DNA of 64,000 nucleotides from Pegoplata infirma. Its lineage: Eukaryota > Arthropoda > Insecta > Diptera > Anthomyiidae. Each line of letters starts with the position of its first letter. Within the stretch, counting starts at the first letter, position 1. The notes beneath the pieces were generated by a model. That model saw only the letters and a program-made list of their open reading frames with translations. It did no database searches and had not been told where the DNA came from. The DNA is taken from the NCBI GenBank assembly GCA_963921195.1, contig OY992540.1:44539890-44603889 (forward strand). Direction: 5' to 3'. The translations under genes and the position numbers were made by a program. This document shows, piece by piece, positions 21,603 to 33,995 of this stretch.

Positions 21603-23503
21603 CATTGGGTAAATTCCAACTAATTTCATGTAGAAGTACTATGAAGTCCATCATCCAAACTTGAGAATGAAAATATCTCTGGGACGACAATGTCACTAGT
21701 AATATATGATCCAAACAAATTTTGATTCTGTCTTAACATCTTTAACATTTCACATTTTTTATCCACTCTAAAATACATAACGTAAAAATAATTGTCATTT
21801 AAAAAAAATGAATAATAAAAAAATATTTTATTTCTCTCTACGCGCTTTATGATTAATGTGAGCTTTTAATAATATGTATAAAAAAAATCTTTTTATGGAT
21901 ATAAATAAATATAAAAAATAATTGTCCTTTTAATTGACCATAAATACAAACTGATGACAGGTCGGCAAAAAGGCGCATGTACAAAACTTTTTATATATTT
22001 TTAGCGGTTTTATAGTGAAACCATAACAAACCCACCTAACCGTTTATAGATCTTTTTAAAAATGCACATAAGTCTTATTGCAGCCCAGTTAACGAAATAT
22101 GACATTTATTTATTATTGAATACGAATGAAAGTAAAATAATATATTGAAATGGTTTATAGGTTATTAAAAGTGAATTATATAGAAAAGCAAATGAGGACA
22201 TAACTAAAGCTTTCATTTGAACATATCGATGAAGGCTTAAAGTATAAAAAATAAATAAATTTTTTGAAATCTTTATTTTTTTCTTTTGCTAAAATAACTT
22301 TTTATTAGAGACTTTAACCAAAACGATTTTCATTTGAAACACAAGAACATAAAAACAGAGATTAAGATATGAACAAATAACTAATTGTCTATCATGCTCA
22401 AAACTGTTATTTATAGAACTTTTAAATATCAAGTGATTGCTTTCCTTTTGCCATTGGCATTTTGTTTAAAATTATGAGTGATGTTTTTAAAGTTGACTTC
22501 AGATTTTAATCAAAAGAAGCAAAAACAAAATTTAGCAATCTTTTCCAAATGACATGTGTTTATTGTAGTTGCACAAAAATAAATTGAAACATATTTATGA
22601 TTCCATGAATCATTGGAAACTATTAACTAAACTTTATTTTTTTTTGGGTATTTTTAAAACAAACTGGAGAGCACCTCTTGGGGAGCAGAAAATTATAGAT
22701 CTTCAAGGGGCTATCTTTCGCTTCTTGTCCAATTTTGTTTGTATACGAACATAAATGGTATACGTATACGTATTATTGTATTCAATAATAAGTATACGCA
22801 GTATTGTTTGTAATTGGAAAGTCAAATAAAATTTAAAAAAGTTGATGATAAAGACATTTGATCTATCGCGTAGCAGATCGAAAAACAAAAGTCCCGGTCA
22901 AAAGGTGAAACCAATCATCCAAACTCATTGAAATTTTTGTTCTATGTGAATTTTTGTTGCTAAATTCGTGTGTTCTCTTAAATTTTTAAAAATTGTAATC
23001 GCTTACGAGATATTTTGGTCCATACTTTTCAGTTCAGGTTTTTTTTTAGTTTTTATATAATTTTTAATAGAAGATGTGTAACTTATTTCTATTTTTTATG
23101 CTAATATAACAGCGACTTGCTTTAAAACATTGCATGCTTAATTTGCATAAAAAATCGTGTATAGCAAAATTCAAAAAACGTGACATAACGCGAAAAATAG
23201 AAATTTTAAATGCCAAATATTTCCGGAGGATTTAAGAAGATGGGTATTAGACCTATATGGAAATTAAAGAGGACGTAAACACTTTTAGTTTTCTGTTCAT
23301 ACTTTTTTTAAAGAATTTGGGCAATTGTTTTTATCCCAACCTAAAATTTTTCTTTGTTTCAATGTAAAATTTTTTTAAATATTTGGAGCGATTTTATTTT
23401 TTCTTAGTTTAACTTTAGTATGCCTTTAATGAACGCGAATGTTGCAAAATTGCAAAAATAAAAAATCGCCATTTCTGATTTTTTGGAAAAAAAATTGAGT
23501 TTT
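21603..23503. other. unassigned stretch
   Basis: AT-rich with no paired repeats, no recognised element end and no credible coding frame. Confidence 0.5.
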
Positions 23504-23860
23504 TATACCCTCCACTCTAGTGATAGAGGGTATATATAAGTTATACCCTCTATTGGTCAAAGACCTCATAAAGTATATATATTCATGATCCTCGATCGAT
23601 TTTAAGACGAACTAGCGATGGCCGTCCGTCTGCCTGTCTGTTGAAAACACGCTAACTTTTGAAAGACTTTACAGATGCTCCTGAAGTTTGGGATATATGT
23701 TAGGCATTAACCTGGTCAGGTTGGTGTTGCAATCCAGCAAAATCGATTCAGTAATTCAAAAGTTATAAGCAAAAGAGTGAACTTTAGCAAGGGTTTTGGG
23801 CGAATTTACAAGATAAAAAACACGCCAACTTTTGAAAGACAATTCTGAGGGTTCTTAGAA
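23504..23860 (+). mobile_element. (GTCY)n repeat copy
   Basis: TATACCCTCCACTCTAGTGA start with AGAGGGTATATA hairpin partner, CTCATAAAGTATATATATTC, GATCGATTTTAAGACGA, GGCCGTCCGTCTGCCTGTCT (23620-23642), then ACACGCTAACTTTTGAAAG. The body matches the copy at 45798. The 3' end runs into a different repeat. Confidence 0.75.
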
Positions 23861-24112
23861 AAAAATTGTACTTTTTTAGAAAAAATATTCTTTTTTTAGG
23901 AAAAATAGAAAAATAGTACTTTTTTAAAAAGAAAGTGTTTTTTTAGAAGAAATAGCACTTTTTTGGTAAAATAGTGCTATTTTAGAAAAGTACTATATCA
24001 CCGACGGACTTTTTCAGGAAAAAAGTACTTATTTAGAAAAAAAAGTACTTTTTTCGTAAGAAATCACTTTTTTCTAAAAAAGTTCTGTAATACTACATTT
24101 TTAGAAAAAAAA
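23860..24112 (+). repeat. AGTACTTTTTTAGAAAAA minisatellite
   Basis: About a dozen degenerate 17-20 bp units of the form TAGTACTTTTTTAGAAAA. Confidence 0.8.
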
Positions 24113-24114
24113 AA

Positions 24115-25690
24115 TGGCTGCGAATTTTGTACTCTTGCCCAAAACATTAAATCATGATAATGTTTTGCGGAAGATTTGGGTGTACTTGCCAAATCAAAGT
24201 TTTTTTTAGAAAAAATATTGTTATATTACTATGCTATTCCATGGAAAACGAATTGAAATATCAGTCTAGGACCCCATTAGAAAACCAAAAGAGCTGTACA
24301 TTTCGTAAGTGAGTGCAAAAAAGTGTTTTTACATTTTGGAGAGTATAAAAGATTATTACCAAAGAATATAACACTTTCACTTGTTTTATGTACATTTTAT
24401 AAACAAATGGAAAATTTTTATGCGAAAAGCTTAGACTTGCTTAAAAAGTAGTTTTGGTAAAAAAAAATATTTTTTTTTTACAAAAAACAAAATTATGTTA
24501 AAAAAAATTTAATGAACCAAAAATTTTTGGTGAAAAAAAATTTTGATGAAAAAAGATTTTGATGAATTTTTTTGATGAAAAGAAAAATTTTTTGTTTTAA
24601 AAAAAATTTGATGAAAAAAACTATAATTAAAAAAAAGTTATGAAAAAAAATTTTGATGGAAAAAAATTGATGAAAAAAAATTAAAAAAATGATAAAAAAA
24701 ATTTGACAAAAAAAAAGTTTGATGAAAAAAATATGAAAAAAAAATTTGATGAAAAAAAAAAAAATGATTTAAAAACAAGTAAAAAAGTTAAATTCGGGCT
24801 TGCCGAAGGTAGTGATACCCTCCACAATTTCAAAAATATTATTGCAAAAAACTTTATTCACAAGGAAATTAATTTTGAAAAAAAAAAAATGTTTTTTGGA
24901 AAACAAATTTCCGCAAAGAAATTAAAAAAAAAAAGATCCGCGATTTTTTTCTTTTTTTTTGTCAAAAAATATGTTCGTACTTGTTTAAATACCATTTGGT
25001 GTTCAATTATGTTCACATATGTCAACCAGAAGCCGAATTAAAGCATTTTGTATTTTTAGGTTAAGTATGTTGAATGTACTGAAATTTTTATGGTGTGCTT
25101 ACATTTTCGTTCATAACTTTTGAACCGCTGAACCGATATCGCTCAAATGCAATACCAAACTTCTCGGGAGAACTTCCAATAAATATGTTAAGTTTCAGTC
25201 ATCTCTGTGCAATATTGTCCGTGAGAGCATTTTCCACAGACAGACAGACAGACAAATGGATAGACGGACATCGCTAGAATGTCTTAAAATCGATCGGGCA
25301 TCATGAATATATATACTTTATGGGGTCCCAGACCGATATTTCGATGAGTTACAAACGGAATGACAAACTTATATACCCTCTATCACTAAGTGGAGGGTAT
25401 AAAAATTTGATGGAAAAAAAAAATGAAAAAAAAAAATGTTTTTTTTGAAAAATACTTTTGTTACTTTTTATTCTCCAGCTGGTGAAAAACAGTTTTATTC
25501 ACCACGAGGTGAATTATTATCCAAGTTACAAACCCAAGTTATTAAAATTTTTGGTTTTAAGAAAATGAAAATAGTAATTCTTGTTTTCTTTTTCGTAAAT
25601 TGTTAGCTTATAGAGTCAAACTGAGGTGGCGTCCTGCAACTTTTTTAAAGTTAGACACCAGCCTAAAAACATTGTCATGTTAAAACAATA
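24115..25690 (+). mobile_element. family F composite, copy 3, with a (GTCY)n element in its tract
   Basis: Same block order as 10685-11985: CATTAAATCATGATAATG (24150), GGACCCCATTAG (24268), TTGGAGAGTATAAAAG (24336), CACTTGTTTTATGTAC (24378), GATGAAAA tract (24470-24770 and 25405-25450), TCCAGCTGGTGAA (25472), AAACTGAGGTGGCGTCC (25617), GACACCAGCC (25653). The tract is split by the minus-strand element 24775-25402. Confidence 0.75.
24775..25402 (-). mobile_element. (GTCY)n element, minus strand, inside the GATGAAAA tract
   Basis: Read on the minus strand it begins TATACCCTCCACTTAGTGA (25402), has GACCCCATAAAGTATA (25330), GATCGATTTTAAGACATTC (25285) and a GTCTGTCTGTCTGTCTG tract (25254-25237). 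It ends with a GGCAAGCCCGAATTTAAC hairpin region and ACTTGTTTTT (24775). Both terminal features are present, so this is one of the most complete copies (about 630 bp). Satellite tract continues on both sides. Confidence 0.8.
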
Positions 25691-26957
25691 TTGCTATCTT
25701 TTTCTAATTTCTCACACGTACGTTGTCGATGTGAATTCACCACACAATACATGTTTACAAGTCGTACTTTGTCAACAAATACATTTAAATAAGTTGTACT
25801 TTGACAACTCAATTTTTGACACCTTCGCCTCTATGTTTCTCTATGTCAGTAAACATAAGACTTAAAATATTTAGAATTTTCGGCTATTTTTGAAAACGTT
25901 TATGTTTAATCTACAATCATATTATTTTTGTTCTTTTATTCACAAATGCTTTTTACCTCACTGTATTATTTACAAAAATTCTAAAAAATAAATAACTTAA
26001 AAATGTCATAAATACAAATAAATACATAAAAACTTTTTTATATGGTGTTAGGGAGGTTTATTTTATACGAAAAAGCTAGTTCCTACTTATATTACCTAAA
26101 TATTTTTTGCTGGTCAAAAAGGGAAAAAATAAAATTTATTTACCAGATTACCAAAAAAATAAAAGTTGACTTACCATAACCCAGCAAAAAAATTTAAAGC
26201 ATTTAAAAGTGGGTCGCTTTCTATAAAAAAAACCTAGAGGGACTTATTAAGAAATATTTTTCGCAAAATTTTGTTTTGTTGGTTTGCTTGGTATGGTGAA
26301 GAAAAAAAAAACTTAACAAAACTTCATAAGTAAGTTGTGTTCTTCTTCATAATCCCCTTATGGTTTTTGTAGCTTTTAGCTTTTTTTTTTTGTTTTGTAT
26401 AAAGCAGGCTCATCCTTTGGCGACTATAAGTATCTGTGCAAAAAAAAATATGACATAAATAGAAATAATGTTGGAAGTAATTTGATTTTGTACATAGGAA
26501 ATTCATGTACATAAATTTTTGTAACTTATGTTTTTATTAGATCTTTTATTTTTAGTTTTTCAGTAACAGTCCTGTACACAACTACTTTAAAAGGATGATC
26601 CTTTATAAATAAACATCACACAAAACTGTGTATGAAAAAAAAAAATATCAAACAACATGTATTATGCATGAAAGTAAAACTAACAAATGCAAACTATCAA
26701 AGTCAGCGAATTACTTTATGTACGCTACAATTCTTTTTGGTACTTATGATTAAAAGATGCAAAAAAAGTGCATTTAAGTGGTGCTAAATTTAAAATAATT
26801 CTACAGTAGTTTCTCATTGAATGACACCTACTCACATACAACATACAAACAAAATAAAAGCTCTTCCCTAAAAGGGGGTATAGGGGGGGGCATCCGGAAG
26901 CGTTGGGAGTCGTTATGGGACTTTTAAAACATCTGCCTTATATCTAGTTCATTCTAA
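25691..26957. other. unassigned stretch with a CCCAGC half-element
   Basis: AT-rich. The only recognisable item is TTACCATAACCCAGCAAAAA at about 26171-26190, a lone end of the CCCAGCAAAA family; ACCAAAAAAAT and TTTTGCTGG nearby may be its remnant partner. No gene seen. Confidence 0.45.
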
Positions 26958-27065
26958 GAAATAATGAACTTTTGCCAAAATTTTTACCTCATCACAGTTA
27001 AGATTAAGGATCTGGTTTTGATTCTAGAGCATTTTAAAAAAGGTGCTTTAAGTACGATTCATGTC
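26958..27065 (+). repeat. dispersed repeat shared with 62073-62170
   Basis: AATGAACTTTTGCCAAAATT, TCACAGTTAAGATTAAGGAT, CTGGTTTTGATTCTAGAGC and TTTTAAAAAAGGTGCTTT occur in the same order at both places. Confidence 0.75.
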
Positions 27066-27149
27066 GCAATTATCAACAAATTGATTTGAAAGTTAAGCAT
27101 CTTTTGGCCCAAGGACAAAGTCGAAATTGGAAAAACACCTACCCAAAAC

Positions 27150-27345
27150 GTGGTGTTTTGCTGAAGATTTTAATGTTATATAAATAATGTTATATTCATT
27201 TGCCGTTCCATTCCAAACTAATTGAAATATCGGTCGAGGGCTGCAAATAGTTTATATATTATTAATCCATTTCTAAGACACTCTAGCTAAATACATTCGT
27301 CCATCTGTCTTTGGAAAGTAAGATGCAAACCTACCAAGAGTTGTA
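27150..27345 (+). mobile_element. diverged (GTCY)n / F-type fragment
   Basis: Shares ATGTTATATTCATTTGCCGT, CATTCC, AATATCGGTCGAGG, TTATATATTATTAATCC, TTTCTAAGACACTCTAGC and CGTCCATCTGTC with F copies. No tract or palindromic module follows. Confidence 0.6.
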
Positions 27346-27589
27346 AATTTTTTAAATGAGTGTATTACTTATAGATCAGAGTTGATGAAGGAGAGGAGGA
27401 AGAATGATGATTACTAAAAAAAAATTAATTTATTCACCATATTGCAATTACACCTTCTTTTGTACTAAAAACAACAGCAACAACCAAACAAGAATTGAAA
27501 AACCATGATTTAGTTGATACTTGCTTAACAGCCAACTTAGCGTATCGGTCTAGAGTGATCGTATCTAAGAGGCAGTTAATAGCAAAAAC

Positions 27590-27625
27590 ATTACAGATCA
27601 TGGGTTCAATTCTTGGTGGCTGCGA
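27590..27625 (+). repeat. B-box-like tRNA fragment
   Basis: GATCATGGGTTCAATTCTTG resembles a tRNA T-arm/B box. Upstream sequence does not fold as a D-arm convincingly. Similar isolated B-box-like pieces lie at 39347-39370 (GTGGGTTCGATTCCAATC) and 51296-51322 (CTTGGGTTCGAGTACCGG). They may be SINE remnants. Confidence 0.4.
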
Positions 27626-27787
27626 TCTGTTATTAATTTTCACATAAAGAATATACATAATTGACTATTAACTGAATAAATTTGAGATTAAAAGTTTTTA
27701 TGAAGATTATAGACTGGTTCCATTTAAAATAGCATAGGCAATCAGCCGATGGTGGTTCAATTTATCCAAAAATTAACATAACCATTC

Positions 27788-29831
27788 CTCTGATTTTTAT
27801 TGAATTTCGGTTTTTGTTATTTAGTCGAAATTGTGAATGGTTCGCGTTTTATCGCTGTTCAAAGTTGGTATTTTGCCACAATTTTATGAGAAATACATAA
27901 TGTTTAAATGATCGTATCTTTGGAACGCATCATCCGATTATCACGAAATAAAGCGCAAAATAATGGTTATGTCCTGTACTTAAAACAGAATTTTGAAAAA
28001 GGATAGGATGCTTAGGAAAAAGGATATTGAAATTAAAAAAATGTCCTTAATTTGCAAATATCTCAAAATGCGTATCTTTAATTTTCCTTTATTTTTTTGC
28101 ACATATAGCCCAAAATGTACTTAGCAACATATGCAAATCCCAAATTGGGGTGATAAGCGGTTTAATTGTAAACGCGGTTTCACGAAACGCCTTATTGATA
28201 TTTGTTAATAACTCTCGTTTACAAATGAAAAACAATTTGTGCGCACTAACCGCGAATAATTTTTTTATATGTATTTTTGATCGCTAAACTCAAAAATTTC
28301 ATTAAAACAACATTTCGCGAATACATTTTTGTTAAATGATTTTTTTAGCGTTTTTTGGAGGTATTTTAACTATTTTGCTTATATCTTAAGTTCTGTTTAT
28401 CGGATCTTCTCGCAATAAAAAGCAAACTAAAGATAATAGAATTTCCAACAAATCCTACATTCATAATTTTTTCATCAGTTCATAGCTTTACGCGCAAATA
28501 AATTTTTTAGCGTTATTTGGAGGTATTTTGACTATTTTTCTTATATCTTGAGTTCCGTTCATCTGATCTTTTCGCAATAAGAACCAAATTAAAGACAATC
28601 AAATTTCCAACAAATCCTTCATTCATTATTTTTATATCAGTTCATAACTTTACGCGCAATAGGCAAACAAGGAAAAACTATTTTTTTATTAACAAAGCTC
28701 ATTTTTTAAAAATTTTAAAAACAGAAATCGTAAAAAATTACCAATTTTTTTTTGGTATTTTATCATGTATATTCATATAATTTGTGATAACTTCGGAGTA
28801 AACCTATAGATTTTCATCAAATCGACTTTATTATATTTCTTAATGTTCAGGCTTTGCAGATAAATAAAAAGACGTAATTAATTGCAAAGATTTCTATTTC
28901 TTAAACTTTTTTTAAATGATTTGTTAATCAAAAAACTTATTTTAGTCATATGTTTGCCTATTGAACGGAAAGCTTTGAACTGATGGAAAAATGATGAATG
29001 TAGGATTTGTTGGAAATTTGATTGTCTTTAATTTGGTTCTTATTGCGAAAAGATCAGATGAACAGAACTCAAGATATAAGAAAAATAGTCAAAATACCTC
29101 CAAATAACGCTAAAAAATTTATTTGCGCGTAAAGCTATGAACTGATGAAAAAATGATGAATGTAGGATTTGTTGGAAATTCTAATATCTTTAGTTTGGTT
29201 TTTATTGCGAGAAGATCCGATAAACAGAACTTAAGATATAAGCAATATAGTTAAAATACCTCCAAAAAACGCTAAAAAAATCATTTAACAAAAATGTATT
29301 CGCGAAATGTTGTTTTAATGAAATTTTTGAGTTTAGCGATTAAAAATACATATAAAAAAATTATTCGCGGTTAGTGCGCACAAATTGTTTTTCATTTGTA
29401 AACGAGAGTTATAAACAAATATCAATAAGGCGTTTCATGAAACCGCGTTTACAATTAAACCGCTTATCACCCCAATTTGGGATTTGCATATGTTGTTAAG
29501 TACATTTTGGGCTATATGTGCAAAAAAATAAAGGAAAATTAAAGATACGCATTTTGAGATATTTGCAAATTAAGGACATTTTTTAAAATTCAATATCCTT
29601 TTTGCAAAGCATCCCATCCTTTTTCAAAATTCTGTTTTAAGTACTGGACATAACCATTGTTTTGTGCTTTATTTCGTGGCAATCGGATGATGCGTTCCAA
29701 AGATATGATCATTTAAACATTGTGTATTTATCATACAATTGTTGCAAAACACCAACTTTGAACAGCGATAAAACGCGAACCATTCACAATTTCGACTAAA
29801 TAACAAAAACCGAAATTCAATAAAAATCAGA
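27788..29831. repeat. 2 kb near-perfect palindrome with internal tandem duplication
   Basis: Left edge CTCTGATTTTTATTGAATTT, right edge the inverted AAATTCAATAAAAATCAGAA. Inner blocks mirror closely (GGAACGCATCATCCG / CGGATGATGCGTTCC; TTTACAATTAAACCGC and its complement). The centre is near 28810. Each arm carries two tandem units of about 165 bp starting TTTTTTAGCGTT(A/T)TTTGGAGG (about 28340 and 28505). The repeated sentence-like block TTATATCTTGAGTTC-GTTCATCTGATCTT recurs in degenerate form outside the units too. No TSD resolved. Frames are broken; nothing recognisable is encoded. Confidence 0.9.
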
Positions 29832-30284
29832 AGAACATATATACCAATTTTTAAGACAATTAAAATAGGTAAGGCCGAAAAAGTGTTTTTTTTGTAGACA
29901 AAAATTTTGGAATTCTTCTATATGAAACTAGTAAAATACGAACCAGGATGTCTTAAATTTTTAGAAAAATAAATTTTTCTTTCACACCTTTCTCAATTCA
30001 AACCATATATAACATGATTAAAAAATTATAATACATAATTATAATTAGAGCCTGAGCTCAAAACAAAAATTTGTTTCCACTCAAGTTGAAGTGATTCTTT
30101 TAAAAATATATAAAAAATTAAGAAAATGACTACCAAAACAATTTATTTTGTAGTTTTTTTTTTTTTTTTTTAATAAAAAAATGTTTAAACAAATTGTAAA
30201 TTATTTTAATAATGAGAAAATAAAATGTTTTCCTCTTCTAAGGAGCACTCACTAAGAATGAATGTTTTTATTTTCGAATATAAG

Positions 30285-31700
30285 ATACAGTGTTCCACAG
30301 ACCAAAACAAGTAGAGAATTTAATAAGTCGATTGGATTTTTACATGATTTCCTCAAAACTCTCTGATTTGCTCAAAATACTATTAAGTGCAACAAAGTGT
30401 TGTTACATTTTGGAGAGTATAAAACATCCGGCACCGAAGAATTTAACACTTTCACTTGTTTTTTGTACATTTGTTAAACAAATGGAACGTTTTTATGTCA
30501 GAAGTTTAGACTTGGTGAAAAAGTAGTTTTGGTAAAAAAAATGAAGAATCATTTTTTGATGAAAAACTAAATTTTGAAAAAAAATTTTTGATGAAACAAA
30601 GTTTTGGTAAAATTTTTTTTTTTTTATGAAAAATAGTTTTTGATGAAGAAGAAAAAAATTGTGATGAAAAAAAAAAATTTATGAAAACAAATAATAACAA
30701 GTGAGACTGTTAGTAATTCCATTTTCTCACAATTTGTATGATTTTTTTTTAATTCCACGTCCACAAAAGGGGGCGGGGCAAAAAATAAATTTTTTGTAGC
30801 CCCACCGAGGCTAAGTGCAGGATTTTGAACACCTTCTGACATAAAAAGGTTTCACTTGTTTAACAAAAATGCAAAAAAGCTGTAAAAAATTGCAATTTTT
30901 TAGAGGTTTTTTAAGCGGGAACTTTTTTGGCCCAGATTCGATTTTACCCATTTCCGAAACTAACCGGGTTTTGACACATTCCTGTTAATTTTCAGGAGTC
31001 TAGCTCCTTTATTTTGGACTGGTTCATGTTTTATACACACCGACGGACGGACATTCATAGATGAATAATATAAACACTTTATGGGGTCACCGACCGATAT
31101 TTTTATGCGTTACAAACGAAATGACAAAGTGAAAGTTTTTGATGAAAAAAAATTGTTGAAAAAAAAAAATTGATGAAGAAATAAAATTTGAAAAAAAAAA
31201 AATTATGAAAAAAAAAACATTTTTATGAAGAAAAAAAAAATTTATGCAAAAAAAAAAATAAAAAATTTTATGAAAACAAGTGATTGATAAAAAATATTTG
31301 ATGCAAAAAAAAAAAAAAAAATTATAAAAAAAAACAATTTAACAAAAAAAAAAAATTTTATGAAAAAAATAACTAAATGAAAAAAAAAAAATTATGAACA
31401 AAAAATTGATGAAAACCCAAATTTTATGAAAAAAAAATTAATTAAAAAAATGTTCAAAAATTTTTTTTTGTTAAAAAATAATTATGTTACGTTTTATTCA
31501 CCAGCTGGTGAAAAATTCAAAAACGGGTTTATTCACCAGCAGGTGAATTATTATCCAAGTTACAAATCGAAGTTACAAACCTTTTTGGTTTAAGGAATAT
31601 GAAAACAGTAATTTTTATTTTCTTTTTTGTTAGACGGTTGCTTATGTAGCCAAACTGACAATATGACACCAGCCTAAAAACATTATCATGTTAAAAATCG
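30285..31700 (+). mobile_element. family F composite, copy 4, with a (GTCY)n element in its tract
   Basis: Partial 5' part (30290-30420), TTGGAGAGTATAAAACATC, CACTTGTTTTTTGTACATTT, TTTAGACTTGGTGAAAAAG, then GATGAAAA tract (30535-30690 and 31135-31480), GTTTTATTCACCAGCTGGTG (31491-31510), a second box CACCAGCAGGTGAA (31541), and GACACCAGCC near 31665. The loop motif AAACTGAGGTGG is partly deleted here (CAAACTGACAATATGACACC). Confidence 0.7.
30695..31135 (-). mobile_element. (GTCY)n element, minus strand, inside the GATGAAAA tract
   Basis: Starts AACAAGTGAGACTGTTA (inverted 3' end). It then has TTCAGGAGTCTAGCTCCTTT, TTTTGGACTG, CCGACGGACGGACATTC, ATGGGGTCACCGACCGATAT and GTTACAAACGAAATGACAAA. 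It is flanked on both sides by the satellite tract of the F composite. Confidence 0.75.
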
Positions 31701-33139
31701 GTACATGTTAAGACCTACCCCATGCAAACGCTCCCTTTGAATTTGGCATAAATGACTCTAATATCCGTATTATAATATGTATCGTTTAGAAATTTGACTG
31801 GTAATCGAATTTTCGATGCACAAATCATCATTCCAAATTCAAAAGGAATCGGGCCAGTCCTTCTTATAGTTAAAATTTTAGACGTGTTTAAAAAATTCGG
31901 AGCAGAGATTTGGAATGAGCGAGTCAAAATCTGCGGAACTTCAAACCGGAAACTTCAAACCGGAGAATTCAAAGTTGAAATGGGCACATGAGCCGTAAAA
32001 AATTTCTGTCGTGAGAGTGAGCCAAAAGTCACTCACGAGCACATTTCCAATTCTAGCCATTATATGCAACTTTGTTTGGTATCGAACTATGTTAACACCA
32101 ATTTTTAAAGAAAATAAAAATAAACTTTCCTTACAATAAAACTCACATCATATAAATTATTCACCATTATCCTTTTTGTAAATTACAAAATAGTAATACA
32201 TTTCAATTTGTATGTTGGTTGTGTTTTTTTTTTTTTTCGTTAACCAAACTTACGCTTAACCGCTTAATTAGTCATTTTAAAGAAGGGAATGAAAAAAATA
32301 TTACCAAAATTAGGCCAAAAACTAAACTTAGCGTGTACTCATTTCACTTTTTCTGCATTGTAATCATTCTAAAAGCTTTGTGTTTTTTGACTTTTAACAA
32401 AAATCATCATTAATCTTTTTCATCTCCTTCGAAAAAAAAAAAAATGTAAAAACAAGAAAAAGAACTCAACTACCAAACAACGATTTTGAACCTACATTAA
32501 AAAGATGAGGGAAAGTATGGAACAGAAATGAAAGAACCTAAATATGTACGATGATATAAAAAAAAACGCACAAACAATGATTAATGATCGTAAGGCAAAA
32601 AAAAGGGTCATTGAAGTGAATAATTTTTCATTACAGTCATCCGTAGAAATGAAATGAAGAAAAACTTGCGAAATTAATTAATAAATGTTTTTCATAATTA
32701 TAAATTTAATTTTTTATTACACGCGCATTACACTCTTTGCAATACACCGTGGTATAAAATAAGAGTTTGGAGTAAGAAAAATATTTTTAAAATTTATAGA
32801 ATTTTAAATTATTCAAAATTGACATTACATAAAATGTCATATGCATACCATAACTTTTGCCAATCAAATATTCAATTGTAAGTGTTTCGGATTTATGAGT
32901 ATTAGGAATTTTTATACAGTTTAGTGACACAAAATTAATGCAAAATATAAAGTTTTCGCATTGAAATAGAAATTTTGTTAGTTATGGTTTTGTGCACGGA
33001 AAAAATAAAGCATAAAATATGTAAAATTTCCAAATTGGAAATATCTGAGAATTTAAAATGTTGAAATATCTCAAAATACCTCTTACACTCAAAGAAAAAG
33101 CTTCATTACATTTATGAAAACTTTCATTAATTTCAGAAT
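31700..33139. other. mostly unassigned; contains a block shared with the 52.5/62.4 kb repeat
   Basis: 31865-31975 (TTTTAGACGTG, CGGAGCAGAGATTTGGAAT, CTTCAAACCGGA) matches the inverted repeat arms at 52540 and 62280-62460. The rest is AT-rich with nothing recognised. Confidence 0.55.
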
Positions 33140-33640
33140 ATAAAAATTACTGTTTTCATTTTGTAACTTTTAAAATAATTCACCTGCTGGTGAATAAACC
33201 AGTTTTTCACCATCTGGTGAATAAAACCACCATCTGGTGAATAAAACGTAACATAATCATTTTTCAATATCAAAATTTTTTTTCATATTTTTTTTTCATC
33301 AATATTATTTTCATCAAATTTTTTTTTTCGTCAATTTTTTTTTTCATAACAAACAAGAAAATAAGAATAACTGTTTTAAGTTTTGTAAAGCCAAATAGGG
33401 TTGTAGTTTAATTTAGTAACTTGGATAATATTTCACCAGTTGGTGAATAAAACGTAACATAATTATTTTTCAACAAAAAAAAATTTTTTTTTTATAAATT
33501 TTTTTTCATCAAAAAAAATTTTTTTCATTAAATTTTTTTACATAATTTTTTTAATCAATTTTTTATCAATTTTTTTCATGAAATTTTTTTTTCATCACAT
33601 TTTTTTTTATCAATTTTTTTTTTCAAATTTTTTATACCCT
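33140..33640 (-). mobile_element. two tandem partial F modules, minus strand
   Basis: TACTGTTTTCATTTTGTAAC, CACCTGCTGGTGAATAA, CACCATCTGGTGAATAAA (twice), AACGTAACATAAT and T-rich CATC tract to about 33340. Then a second start ATAACTGTTTTAAGTTTTG with CACCAGTTGGTGAATAA, AACGTAACATAATTATTTTT and another CATC tract to 33640. Lack of the outer parts suggests truncation or unequal exchange between F copies. Confidence 0.65.
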
Positions 33641-33995
33641 CCGATGACAAGGAATTTATCCCACTCCGAATTTCCTGCACTTTTAATATGTTATAGAAAA
33701 ACAAAATTTAAGATTTACCGGTTTTTTTATCGGCTATCGTGAAGGTTAAGGGGGAGAAATGGGATGGTGAAAAAAGTTATTTTTTTCGTTGTTTCGATTT
33801 CTTTCGTATTTCTTTCGAAGGAATTATATGAACATTATATATGAATGGAAAGGATTTTTTAGGGCCTATCCAATTGTGTGTCGGACTTGGCAAAATTTTT
33901 CTTTTTATACCCTCCAACAGTATGGGGGTATACTCACTTTGTCATGCCGCGTGTAACGCATCGAAATATCGGTCGGGGACCCCATAAAGTATATA

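Noticed and set aside
24703..25041. 112-codon frame
   Set aside because: Starts in the GATGAAAA tract and runs into the inserted (GTCY)n element, so it crosses two unrelated repeats.
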